Shown: positions 1 to 11,299 of the stretch, one piece after another
Numbering within the stretch: position 1 is the stretch's first letter
Layout of the letters: the number at the start of each line of letters is the position of its first letter
Source of the DNA: Cheilinus undulatus
Lineage: Eukaryota; Chordata; Actinopteri; Labriformes; Labridae
Assembly (NCBI RefSeq): GCF_018320785.1
Contig: NC_054886.1
Coordinates: 10,911,207-10,975,206 of the forward strand
Direction of reading: 5' to 3'
DNA length: 64,000 nt
Notes under the pieces: model-generated
Database searches by the model: none
Told to the model about the DNA's origin: nothing
Seen by the model: the letters and a program-made list of their open reading frames with translations, nothing else
Program-made: the position numbers and the translations under genes

Positions 1-243
1 AGACTTAAGGCAGTCTCAGTATTCACCCGAGCCTAGGGTGCATTCTCCTGCAGAAGAAGAATAGATGCCATCTTGGACTTTCTGGGTTCTTCAGGATCCA
101 GCAGATTCAGCTCAGTGAGCTCTGTGAGCCTGGATGACAATATATAATTATTGATAGGATATATGATACATCCTGACAATGTGAGTGTTTCAACGCATGT
201 GTATCTTCAAACATAAGAACTCTTTTCCCAAACAGACCTCTTA
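1..243 (-). pseudogene. Decayed paralogous exon of the PRY-SPRY gene
   Basis: This segment aligns on the same strand with the exon and upstream intron at about 8086-8311 of the intact PRY-SPRY gene. Shared features are the acceptor followed by GCTCAC, the GTCCARGATG core of the exon, and intron words such as GGATATATGA and ACATCCTGAC. Near 228-240 the splice-donor region of the preceding exon (GAGGTCTGTTTGGG) is also kept. The exon frame is broken: TGA appears a few codons after the acceptor. The similarity stops at about 244, where a dispersed repeat begins, so the preceding exon was lost or interrupted. More of the pseudogene may lie to the left of the window. Homology is seen directly by eye. 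That it is a dead tandem duplicate is inference. Confidence 0.72.
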
Positions 244-640
244 GATAAGATTAGAAGAGATATCCCTTTATTAGTCCCAGAAAGGGAAATTCCAAATTCA
301 CAGCAGCAAGAGTGGTGTAAACAAAGCACACAAGAGAGTAAAAAGAGCATTCGACAAGTACAATGAATAAATACTAATAGGACATATAAAAATGTAATTT
401 ACAAATTAAAAATGTATAAATAGTATTTACAGGAGACATTTATACGTACACCTATATACACAAATATACATGCACAAATATATATAAACAAACTTGTAGG
501 GATTATACATATAAATATTAGTTATTGCACAATAGTTTTTATTTGGAACACTTTTTGTTGTGGAGCCTAACAGCCGCAGGAAGGAATGACCTGCGATTCC
601 TCTCCTTCACATACTTCGGGTGTAGCATCCTGAATATCCC
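244..640. repeat. Dispersed repeat, probably a retroelement tail
   Basis: The segment begins with a TTTATTAGTCCC-type word followed by a GGGAAATTCC stretch. It then runs through an AT-rich middle with many ATATA and ACAAATATA words, and ends in a GGAATGACCTGCGATTCCTC block. From memory this word order recurs in many fish introns and flanks as an interspersed repeat. No open frame is present. The class (LINE tail or other) is not decided. Confidence 0.45.
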
Positions 641-2100
641 TGGTGCTCCTTCTAAAATACCCTACTTGACATTCTAGTGTATCTACAGCCTGTGTCTACT
701 TTAGATTTTGCATTTTTCCCATTTACCTTTAGCTCTTTTCTGATTGTTTCTTCTCTAGGAATGACTATCACCTCATCCAGACTCTACATCGTCACCTTCT
801 TTAGGCCTTTGCACACAGAGTCCGTTTCTTTCATCTGAATTTTTGCACGTTTATGTTGAGAAATAAAATGGAGCTCATGGTGTGCTAATGATTTTTACAC
901 ATTGATGATTTGGATTGGAGTCTGCTGCCCCACTTTAAACATTGTAATTTGTCTGTGTATTATGTGGATATCAACTTTGGAATTATAACAGATAAAGGCA
1001 GAAGTTTGTACTCAAAGCCATCTAACACCTAGTCTACACTGTGTGATTCTGGGCTGTCCCAGACCAAAGATGACCAGTCGTGGTGATATCTTTGGTTGTG
1101 GCTCTAAAACGATGGTCCTCACTGGGACAGACGGCTGTTGTCATGGTCTTACGACCCAAGATATCCTGGGATAAAATTCTGACAGTGTCAGAAATGTAGG
1201 ATGAATATCTCACGACATGACTGCAGCTAAGACCTACGTTGACGAACCAACGAGTAGAAATGCAGGATGAAATGATGTCACTATAAATACGACACTAGTC
1301 CCAACAAACAAGTTTGCATTAGAATGGAGACAATGCCAAAATGCAGAAGTTTGTGGGATTCCAACAAGAGGAAAATCATGATCCAGATGTTTTTCTAAGC
1401 CTATGAATGCTATATTTACATTGGGTTTGTAACTGCTGTGCTCTATGATTTACCATGGCACTGTCAGCATAGATGGATGATGCACACTGATATGGCACAC
1501 TGATGACATTTATTACTTTACACATCACTGTACATCGTAGCCTGCAATTCAGCCTGCTGTTTAGTGGGAGTTGTAATCATTCAGTCTGCACACATCAAAC
1601 TTGATGTTGTGTAAGATTCATGTCTCACAGTGTAGCATGGCAGAGATCGCTAAAAATGCAAAGTCTGCAGGAGGACCAAGAGAGACAGGATGAAAAAGTT
1701 CTCTCCAACTTGGCTCAGCGCTATTATGCATGAGTGTGTGCACGCTGGGTGGATCCAGTGTGATTTTAAAGGTGTGATGGAGTCACAGGCTTGCAGTACA
1801 AAACAATTTGCCACATTGTATGAATTTGGCCCAAAGAAAGGTGACGTTTTCTCAGATTATAGAGCTGAAAAAAAGCAGCAGAAAATAATAGACCCTGTGT
1901 GTGATGACCTTAAGGACAGAACAAGAAGTATGTAGAAAAGTAAAATTAGAGATTTTTAAGACTACTCATAAAGTGAAAGTATGCGAAAACTACTCAATGA
2001 CAGTAATATGAGTAAACGTAATTAGTTACTTGAACATAAAATGCTAAATCCTGTCCCCATATAATAAAAAAATGCTGGTATACTTGTGGTCAAAGTCGTA
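641..2100. other. Intergenic, nothing recognised
   Basis: No splice-framed exon, no repeat I recognise and no strong composition bias. The only open frame of note (1690-1935, plus, 81 codons) lacks recognisable domains and is about what chance gives. Confidence 0.5.
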
Positions 2101-2104
2101 ATTA

Positions 2105-2480
2105 GTACACATCCATTCATCCATCTTCTTCCACTTATCCGGGGTCAGGTCGCAATGGCAGCACTCAGTTCTTCCTGAGTTTTTCTGAGGCACTCCCATG
2201 CCAGATGGGATAGTCTCTTCCCAGTTAGGCGTGCCTGGAAGATCTCCACAGGAAGGCACCCAGGAGGCATCCTGATCAGATGCCCAAACCACCTCAATTA
2301 GCTCCTTTAAATGTGAGGAGCAGCACCTCCACCTCGAGATCCTTCCAGATGTCTTGAGTTCCTCGCTCTATCTATAAGGCTGAGCCCAACCACCCTCCTG
2401 AGGAATCTCAGGCATGAGGATCAGGTGCAATAAAGACCGGACGGCAGGCAAGGGTGGAGGACCAGGAGAACTGACCCCTA
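2105..2480 (-). mobile_element. Non-LTR retrotransposon 3' end (LINE, Rex/L2-like)
   Basis: On the minus strand the sequence reads through the tail of a LINE ORF2 of the type widespread in fish. The plus strand shows the familiar CTTCCACTTATCCGGGGTCA block, then AGGCACTCCCATGCCAG, the GGAGGCATCCTGATCAGATG block and a GAGGAGCAGC block. The minus frame ends in DLTPDKWKKMDEWM, matching the usual C-terminal tail. The copy is 5'-truncated and carries frame breaks. Family assignment is from memory. Confidence 0.65.
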
Positions 2481-2484
2481 GCAG

Positions 2485-4089
2485 TGTAGACTGGAATTAG
2501 ACATTGTGCATTAGTATTTACTGGAAATTGCAGCTGATATCTATTTTCTACTGTCGATGTAAGTTAGGACTCGTCCAGTAGAAGTGGGATGTAGAGGGTC
2601 TGTAGCAAGGTCAGCGGTTTCATTACTCAGAGAACTGGGGGTTGCAGGGACAGGAGTTGCAAAAGACAGTTAAGGAGATTTCAGATGATGCAGTTCAGGC
2701 CAGTCAGTTGATTTGGATGAGGAGTCATAACGCTCTACCTCCCCCTACTCCCTCGTATTCTGTTTAATCATGACTAGAACCCAAAACCAGCCGAGTCATG
2801 AAACAAACAGTCAAAGGGTAGCAAAAACCAACAAAACAGAAACATTAAAAATCATGTGGTATTTCATAATGTGTGTATTTTTTTCCATTTAATCTGTCTA
2901 ATCTTAATCTTTTCCTCCTTTAAATTGATGGAGTATTTTCTTCTGTAAATAAAGGAAGAATAAAACACAAAGGACAGAGATGAATTTAGGATTTCCATCT
3001 TTTATTGTGTTAAAGGTGGCAGAGTGCAGACACTGGAAGATGTAGTGATAAGAAAAATATAATGGAAGTAACTGATAAGAACAAGATCTTCAGGGAGGAC
3101 ACATGGTACTTTCTTCGAATGAAACAGATCATTTGAATCTCGATAAATACCGATATGTGACCGAAGCCAGATGAAGTTCCTGCAAGACGGTTTCCCGGTT
3201 GTTGAGAAAAATGGATACAAAGTCGTTTTCTTCAAAATGATCATTTTCCGTTTTTTCTCATTTCATGCAAGTCCGACATTTAAACTACTCAGTCGATGAA
3301 AAAAGTAACACAATGTGATATTTAAAAGCGTTAATTTTGTGTTTTAAAATGCCCTATTCTCGCAGTTGCTGCAAGGATATTGAGGGGAGGGGAAAGCGAA
3401 ACTGCAGGGTGATAATTGGCCACTCAGTCTGCCATTGTTCCCAGTTTTGCCTATTGAGATGGACAATAACAAACACCGCATGGCTCAAACGCCACCCCCC
3501 TCGGCACGTATACAGCTGTTTCTAGTTATCACCTTTATCAACAAGCCTCAAGATGCACCCTGCAGCGAAGAAAAGTAGAAGAGATGATGAAGAAGCAGCA
3601 AGAATTATCAACAGACTTCGGACAACTTCAAGATCACTCGACAGGGCAAGTTTGATGACGGCGGATTTGCTTTGGGAATATTTTGATGAGCTCAGTCCGA
3701 TTCAGAAGCTTGGTTTGGGTGGACTTTATGTAAATGTGGCCCTATTGTTCACACCCATCTCCCGGCTTGCCTGAAGGTAGGAGAAGTCCTGAAACTTTGA
3801 GTCTGTTTTTCTCAGAACAAACAGGAACTAGAAGTTAACATTCAAATGAGCATATCTTTGTAAAATATGCTCAGATTAAGGTGTGCGATAGACCGTTTGA
3901 AAGCTTGGACTCTATGCTTTCATAATGTGTAAAAAACTCAAAAATGACCTTGGACGACTTGCAGGACTTTTTACCAGCTTTGGTGTCATATGAATGCAGA
4001 GCACAGAAACCTTAATTCTGAAAGCTATGAATACATGCTAGGCCAGTAGATGGCAGTGTGACTTTGTAAAGAAACGTGCATGCTGGTGT
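2485..4089. other. Intergenic, downstream of the PRY-SPRY gene
   Basis: No supported gene. A 73-codon plus-strand frame (3553-3774) has a basic, charged start but no recognised domain. An AATAAA on the minus strand (plus TTTATT at 3001-3006) could serve the PRY-SPRY gene 1.5 kb away, but this is weak. Confidence 0.4.
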
Positions 4090-4375
4090 CCTCTTCCTCC
4101 TACAGAGAAGTGTGGTGAAAATATGCAAAAATGGATAACACTCCTAGGTTAGTGGGGATGGATGATGAGGTGGAGTGCATGCAAAAGGCAGAGGATGGAA
4201 TGTTTGTGAAGCTGAGGATGCTGGTGACTTTTTTTTTTTCATTTTTTTCCATTTTTTGCAAATAGTAGACCATAGTTGGCAAATTTTGGAAAGGTGGGTT
4301 GAACTGGCGAGGAGCGAGGATACCCTCGCTCCTCGCCAGTTCACTCACTTTTCCAAAAGTTGCCAACAAAAGACA
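4090..4375. mobile_element. Small non-autonomous element with perfect hairpin
   Basis: Contains two 19-nt perfectly complementary arms, GAACTGGCGAGGAGCGAGG at 4301-4319 and its complement at 4324-4342, with a 4-nt loop. To the left are the words GCAGAGGATGGAATG, GTGAAGCTGAGGATGCTGG, a T-run and TTGGCAAATTTTGGAAA. The same order of words, diverged, occurs in ache intron 1 at about 31160-31300, so this is a dispersed family and not a one-off palindrome. Ends and target duplication were not defined. Confidence 0.6.
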
Positions 4376-4554
4376 GTTAGCATGAGACAGACAGTAAGTT
4401 GGGGTTGTTACCCCAAATTCAGCCTAAATTATAAGAGAGAATAATTTTCAAACAGAACCCAGGAGACCTTCTGAAGATCTTCATAAAGCAACAGTTATAT
4501 ACTCATTATCACAGGAAATCAGAGTAAAATGAAATTTAAAGCAGCATGTTCCCT

Positions 4555-7500
4555 TCAAGCATCCATCACTGTTACATGTTTTCCCTGAGCGTTGGCTGGT
4601 AGGTCAGCTGGTCTGATTCTCAGTAGCGTGTCTTTTTCCAGCCACCCAAACACAGGGATCAAACCGTGTTTGAAGGTATCAGAGAAGGTGTAGACGTGAA
4701 CCCTTTGAGCTGCATCATAAAACGACACCTGACCCTCCTCCACATCCACGTACACTCCGACCCGTGTAGGTACGGTCACCTTCTGCAGGTTAACAGGTGT
4801 GTTGTCACATGCCCAGAATCTAGACGCCCTTAACAGGGTGTAGAAACCTCCACGAGGGAACAGGGTGGGGCTTTTCTTCTTCAGAGCGGACTTGGACATC
4901 ACTCCAAACCTCCAGTAGCCTTCAGACAACACCTCCACCTCCCAGTAGTGTCTCCCAGCAGAGATGATGGTGTCACCCAGCACAAAGGGCCGCTTGAGGT
5001 CGCTCTGACTCTGTGAGGGAGATGAGGAGGGAAGCTCTGCCTCAGAGAGATGCAGACGGTCTGAGGAGACCTTGAGCCAGGGGTGACATGTGGAGACGTC
5101 AAACCGTACAGACACTGGATTAGAGAAAGAGACAGAGAAACATCAGGAGTAGAAGTGATAATAGCACATATGTCAAAGTCAAAGTTAGGTTCAACAGTTC
5201 AACAGTCTGTTTTCCATCTTAATATGTCCGTCGTTGATTGTGAGTGTTGATTACCTGCAGCGCTCTGAATCCACTGCCACACTGAAACACAAACAAATAA
5301 AAACATAACAGCAAGTTATTAAAAACAAAAATCAAACACTCATAAAAAAATTTAAATAAGCTCCATATAGTGAGAGCAGGCACTCCACAAGGCAATCTAA
5401 ATGAGAAATACAGATATAGACCAGTAAAGGATGTCAGCTGACTCACCAGAGTTCGGGATGTATTTGGGGTTTCCGCTCGTCGTCTTCCACGCTTTCTGTT
5501 TGCTTGGCAGCCACATCTTTGAGACAGCTTCCTGCAGGTTTAAATTCATCTCACATTACCGTCTGCTGTTATCAATTTGAACATGTTTTTTTCTGTTCTT
5601 TCTCCTCTTTACCTCATGTCTGGTTTAAACATGTTCCACATCATGTGTACACTCATCAGTAATCAGATTATTCCTTATTTATCAGCAGTAATGTCACAGC
5701 ATGAAAAGGTGGAAAGACCCATTTTTGGACACAACAGGAAACGATTGACACAATCTGATCTGATCCAGTACAATAATATATGCTAAGATATTAAATAATA
5801 CAGTATGAAAATATAACAGGATATGATATGATAGGTAATGATGAGATGAAATGACACAATATTTGATATGATATGGAAAAATACAATGTGATGGAAGACG
5901 AGGAAAGATAAGAAAATACCAGATAAGATTATTTGATATCTAAATCGATTAGAAAATTTGTGGTACATTTTTTTAAAAGACATGATACAATATAAAATGT
6001 GATTAGATATGATGAGAGAGATGGAACATGGCCAAACAAGATGATAAAACACTAACTAACAATTTGGTACCGTACTCTGTGATACAATACAACATAATAT
6101 GTTACGATAAAATTGAAAAGTCACTTGATGCTAAGTTATGAGAAGGTATCCAAAAATAATGTTTTCGCAAATGTTACATGATCATAATGTTTATGTAAAG
6201 TAAACATTACATTATGATAATGAAACATTAACTTTAATGTTACATTTGCCTTAATGTGTCATTTACATTACTAAAACATTATGTTTATGTGGCATTAACA
6301 TTACGCAAACATAACATTAACGCAATGTTTACATAATGTAAACATGAAATTATGAGAGTGTATCATTTATGCTTGTAATGTTTACATTGATTGAACATTT
6401 ACATTAACCTTGCGTTTGTGCTACATAAACATTGTATGTTAGGGTTAGACATTTACATTAATGTAAGTTTTATGTAATGTAATGTTAAGGTAACCTGACA
6501 CGCCAGATTTGTTTCACACATCCATCTGGGAAAGCCTCAACAGGAAACATTTGAGAAAAGGCAGAGGCTTTGAAAAAACTCAGAGTGTGATTGGGTGAAC
6601 GTTCTGTCTGTCACATCTCTATGGGCCAATCAGAGCAACAAAACACATGACGTAGCCGCTATTGAGCTGCCTGTGCGCAGCTACTGAGGAATAATGTGAA
6701 ACATGGCGACTATGGACATGTAAGTACTTGACTTTGGCGTTTTGAAAAGAAAACAACTCACTGCTGTTCTTTGTTCTGCTTTTAACTAAGAAATGTTGTC
6801 AAGTTCTGATAAAACTGGTGCTTTAGCAACATCCACGCTAATCTCTTCCTCCATAACTGCACCAGCTCTTGCTGCTGCTTGTTAATGTCACGACTCTGCT
6901 GCGCCTGAAAGTACTGCCCCTCGTCGCTGATTGGTCCTGTCACTTTCTAAACGGGCCCAAACGGTTCAGATGGGAGCTTAACAAGATGGCAGTTTTCATC
7001 AAGATTTGCCAGTGAGAAACCTGGAAATGGGCGTATCCATCTGCTTTGCAAGGTTAATGTTAAGGTTAATGCAACATAATGTTTAGGTAACTTTTACGTT
7101 ATGTTAACATTACATTAATGTGATGTTTATGTAAAGGTAATGTTTACGTTAAGGTAATATTTACATTAATGCAACATTAATGTAATTGTAACATTAACAT
7201 AATGTTACATATACATTTACCTCACATTTCATTATGTTATGTTACAACAAGTTATATTATGTTACTTTATGATATAATATAATTATATACAGTAGGAAAA
7301 TATATGTTACAATAAAGTACGTAACATTATGTTACATTACATCATGTTAATGCTACATTAACATTACTTTAATGTGATAGTGGGTTAAGGCACCTTTTGT
7401 AAGCTTATGTTACATGTATGTTACATTGACATATGTCACAAAAGATGACTAACACTTAATGTTACAGTACAACAACATACAATGAAATACAACATATTAC

Positions 7501-10500
7501 GGGATACAGTAAGATGAAGACAAGATGAGGTATGTCATGTTTCACTGATTAATTTATGTCATGTCAAGTAATGTTATGTTACATAATGTTATGAAACAAT
7601 ACAATACGAAAGGATACAATACATTGGATAGGAGAAGACATGTTACATTTATGTTACATTAATGTAACATTTTTGTTTCATTATAATTGAATATGTGAGA
7701 TAAAGTAGGTTGCCATTCAGTATGTTACATTATGTTATGTTACAAGAGCACATGATGCCACAAAAAAGGTGCAAAACAGTATAAAACGTTGATACGATAT
7801 CAGCTAAAATTACATTAGATAAGACGAGACAAGATGGGATGATCTGATAAAATACGATCTGGTACTATCTGATCTGATCCTTTTTGATATGATATGGAAG
7901 AATATGAATTTTGATTATAGCCAAAAAATAAGTATTTAGTTGGCAACATTTAATCAGGAAACCAGAATGTTTCAAAAACAAAAGTCCACAGACTAAAAGT
8001 CAACATCAAGTCTAAGAAGTTTGGTAATAAAATCTATGACATCCCTAATAAAACGTACTATAAATAGAAACCAACAGAAACTCACCTCAGTATCGTCAGC
8101 CAGCAGAGACCAGGCCACAAACTCCAGCAGAGGAAGAATGGCTGACATCCTGGACTTGTTAGATCCTTTGGGATACAGCAGCTTCTTCAGCTCATCATCA
8201 GACACACCGTGAGCCTGGGGGTACAATTTGAGATTTAGGACAGGATATATGACACATCCTGACATGTATTTATATCCCCAAACATGAGAACTCATCTCCT
8301 AAACAGACCTCTTTAATATGCCTCAGCTCTACAGCCCACTGCTGCAGTCTGTCGTTGAGTTTCTCCTCCTCTGGTCTCTCTTTCTCTCTTCTTCTGCTCT
8401 TTACATTAGTCCCTCTAGTTTTCATGTTGGCCTGGAGATAAAACAGAACCTCGGGTTTGTTGATTTACTGTAAAATATGTAAACATGATTCTAAATATTT
8501 TTTATGTTTAAGTCAATGTAGGCTATAAGTAAATGAAAGAGTACTGACCATGTTCATCTCCAGCTCTGAGGCCCAGCTCAGGATCAGACTCTTGCTAATC
8601 TCCAGACTCTCTGGCTCTCTGCTGCCCCCTGCTGTTCTTTCCTCCTTTCTGCTATGTTTCCCCTGGACAAAAAGAACATATCACATAAATCTGAAATACA
8701 CTTTGAACCTGTGTTAGCTTAAGATATTACTCTGAATTTTTTTTTACATTTCTGGTGGATTTATTTGTCTCTTAAATCACTGGTTCTTTCCGTCTCTTTT
8801 TAACCCCAACCTTTATGGTGCCAATCATGATGTAGCTTTATTCTAAGTTTTGGTACTTTTCTACACCATTGACCATGATGTATCAGAGACTGCATCAGGT
8901 TAAAACATGTAGATTTGAAAACTATGAAAGTAAGGAGGATGCTGATATCTTTCTGTTACCTGATTGATGTTGCTGACCTCCTCTGAGAGTTTCTGCAGCA
9001 GCTTTACGCACTCAGACAGACTCTGCATGGACTTTAGATCAGGCTGAAAAGAGAAAAAACGGATTTCAACACACCATCGTCTACTTATTTGACTCTCGCT
9101 TGGACTTTCAGCTACCTTTGCTAAACACGAGGGCATCCAGGCTGGAACGGTGCTTGATAAATCATCAGGTCCTTTAATCTGCAGGAGGAATATAATATTA
9201 ACATGTGCATTAAAACCTAAAAATATTTCAGAAATTAATAAACAGTGAATGTTAAGAGACTCAACAGCTTACCTGGAGCTCACTGATGTCAGGTTTCAGC
9301 CAGGGTGCAGAGCTCGCTTGAATGATTTTCTCCACAGCTTTGGTCTGAGGAAAAAAAAAAACATTTCATGTTGGTGTACAGAAGTCCGAAGGGGACATAC
9401 ATCCGCAGTCTTTATTCTACTTAGTTTTCCCGTTATAACAATTAAAATTTCAGCCATTTTCACAAGATTTTACTGTAACTTATTGTTATTTATTGGGATA
9501 ACAAAGCTGGTTTCCCCAGTACAGAGAGGTAATTCCCAAGAAATGACCAAAATTTCACTCTACCTGAGGAAAATTCATAAACTAAATGTGCATGGTTAAA
9601 ATGTTTTAAGGTGTGGGTGTTCATCAATCTTGAGTGGGTGGGCATGGATCCTTGTTTCTGACCACTTTAGAACCACTGCCGTTTAACTCTGGTTAAATGA
9701 AGAGACCATGAAGAACAATAACAACATTTTAAACTGTGTAATAAAAGTCTATATTTAACTTTACAGAGCTGTTTTACATTAACTTAACAAGATGTCTGCA
9801 GCAATTTGACCCCATTTTATGTTTTTATAAATCCAGCTTCTTCCTTAATGTTGTTCAGACCTTGTTTTCTTCATTTACACTGATCTTTGAGTTTTTAAAC
9901 CAAAAAAAGTAACATTTAAATTGGCATGTTAAATGAATTTACCAGATCATGCTGATATTTTGTTTTTATGATGCATTGTCAGAATGACTGGTTAATCAGT
10001 ATTCCTGGCTACCATTACGCCACTAAGACAAAGGAACACTCAGAGCAGCTCAGAGAAAAGGTCATTGAAAAGTGTAAGTCAGGAGATGGATACAAAAACG
10101 TGTTCATGTCATTGAACATCCTCTAGAGTTCACTTAAATCCATCATCAAGAGATGGAAGGAATATGGCACATGTGTAACTCTGCCTAGATCAGGCCGTCC
10201 TCACAAACTGACCTAAAAGGGGATGAAAATTTATGCAGTCACTTATTTTATATTACAGGTTTTTATCTAATTGACATTACTTTGTATTAACTGACAAGGG
10301 TTAGGGTCCTTTTCTGTAAATCTATTAACTTGTGTTTTCACGTTTTTGCACATGCAAATTGACGACTATTTTCTGCCTTTGCATGCAAAAGTAGACAGTG
10401 AACCACTTCTACTCTAAATTCAACCCTGCTATTTTCAACATTTTAACCTAAATCTTTACAATCTGCATTAATGTTTTTGCATTAATTTTAGAAATGCTGT

Positions 10501-10859
10501 CTTAATTTTCAAAATGCAAAATAAAAACCCTCCTTATTTAACTTTAAACAAGACCCGAACACTGATCATTTATTTAAACTCTTATTTTTGACTGTATTCA
10601 TAAAGTGACAATATTAAATCTCACATTTAGGCTTTATTCTCAACATTTAAACAATAATCTCAAAATTCAGAATAAACGCTGCCTCTGTGTTAGATCAGTG
10701 TGCCTGTGTTTAACACTAAGTTAGCATTTGTTATTATCTGAACCTTACTTTCAACACAATACATCCTTTATATTAGAATTAAAAATGAAAGCATACCCAT
10801 TTCTTCTTAGCTGCTGATTTAGTCTGAGTCCCTGAGGCAGGCGTCGTGTTCTCTGCCAT
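4555..10859 (-). CDS. PRY-SPRY (B30.2) domain protein, ten exons, 439 aa
   Basis: Coding exons (minus): 10859-10797, 9344-9273, 9178-9116, 9043-8960, 8662-8549, 8431-8309, 8214-8086, 5531-5447, 5281-5255, 5114-4555. All have AG/GT borders. The first seven are multiples of three in phase 0. The sum is 1320 nt, giving 439 codons and a TGA stop at 4557-4555. The start ATG lies in a good context and opens MAENTTPASG. Residues 1-173 are short, charged, helix-like segments with Lys/Arg/Glu-rich stretches (residues 95-173). Residues 174-216 form a conserved-looking hydrophobic segment ending VAWSLLADDTE. Residues 254-439, all in the last exon, are a PRY-SPRY domain: a degenerate LDP-type start at CHPWLKVS, then HYWEVEV and the VDVEEGQVSFYD motif. 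No RING, B-box, transmembrane or signal sequence is seen. B30.2 domains bind protein ligands and are abundant in fish immune families (TRIM, NLR), but this N-terminal architecture is not one I can name. Intron 7 (8085-5532) is full of repeats. Confidence 0.82.
6110..7780. repeat. AT-rich simple repeat built on ACATTAATGTAA
   Basis: Within intron 7 of the PRY-SPRY gene, dozens of short blocks such as AACATTA, TTAATGTAAC and GTTACATTAATGTAAC alternate irregularly. Many are self-complementary around TTAA or ACATTAATGT. Flanking parts (5780-6110 and 7790-7910) carry ATGATATGA and GATACAATA variants. The array is interrupted at about 6490-7055 by a GC-richer insert. Confidence 0.7.
6490..7055. mobile_element. 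Probable non-autonomous DNA transposon in the AT-rich array
   Basis: A GC-richer block sits sharply inside the ACATTAATGTAA repeat. It starts near GGTAACCTGACACGCCAG and ends near CATCTGCTTTGCAAGGTTAA. Near the left end is CACATCCATCTGGGAAA and near the right end GGGCGTATCCATCTGCTT, so the termini are only weakly related. The interior words (GTGATTGGGTGAACGTTCTG, GGGCCAATCAGAGCAACA) recall a repeat seen in many fish introns. No transposase frame. Family not assigned. Confidence 0.45.
9415..9575. repeat. 160-bp dispersed segment, copy 1
   Basis: In intron 2 of the PRY-SPRY gene. It matches 11370-11510 in the same orientation over words such as AACAATTAAAATTTCAG, CATTTTCACAAGATTT, GGATAACAAAGCTGGTTT and CCCAGTACAGAGAGG. 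The two copies are about 2 kb apart, the second lying upstream of the same gene. Confidence 0.65.
9975..10330 (+). mobile_element. Internally deleted Tc1-like relic
   Basis: The left part (to about 10213) reads as the N-terminal region of a Tc1 transposase gene, including the AATCAGTATTCCTGGCTACC block and CATCATCAAGAGATGGAAGG. It then jumps directly to a Tc1-type 3' end (GGGGATGAAAATTTATGCAG followed by a TTTTATCTAATTGACATTAC block). The catalytic core is missing. The same family occurs on the opposite strand at 39000-39905, where the AATACTGATTAACC end is shared. Lies in intron 1 of the PRY-SPRY gene. Confidence 0.7.
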
Positions 10860-11019
10860 TGTCCATTCAGAGTCTGCTGACAGTCACACTTGTTGTTGAC
10901 ACACAACAAACACAACAAAATATGAACTTTTAGACAAAAAAATATACTGAATCTGAATGATAATAACAATAACTTCATTTGTATAAATAAAGCAATAGTA
11001 CTTAAAATCAATGTCCTAC

Positions 11020-11085
11020 CTTCTGTCTGAGAAGTCTCTGTTTATCTGCTGGTGTGTTGGTGGAGTCTGAACTTTAGTCGACCCT
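11020..11085 (-). other. Candidate 5' noncoding exon of the PRY-SPRY gene
   Basis: On the minus strand a segment ends in CAGACAGAAG followed by a GTAGGA donor (11019-11018). The ATG exon downstream is preceded by GACTGTCAG acceptor options at about 10878-10874. This fits an untranslated first exon with the ATG in exon 2. The transcription start is not located; the right border given here is approximate. Confidence 0.45.
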
Positions 11086-11299
11086 ATCATGATCGTAATA
11101 AACGTTATAGAACCGTCTACTGGAAGTTACCTCCACTTCTGAATGAGGACTTTGGCCAGATTTAAACTGGTTCAAACCATAAAAACACAAAGCCCTCAGT
11201 TATTCTCTTTCCTTAGAAACTAGAACGTCCTCCTGGTGGTTACCTCCAACAGGTACATGATCACAGGTGATGATGTGATTCTAAGGAATTCTATTAATG

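Noticed and set aside
3553..3774. 73-codon plus-strand open frame with charged N-terminus
   Set aside because: No domain, no splice partners and no clear promoter. Length is within chance expectation.
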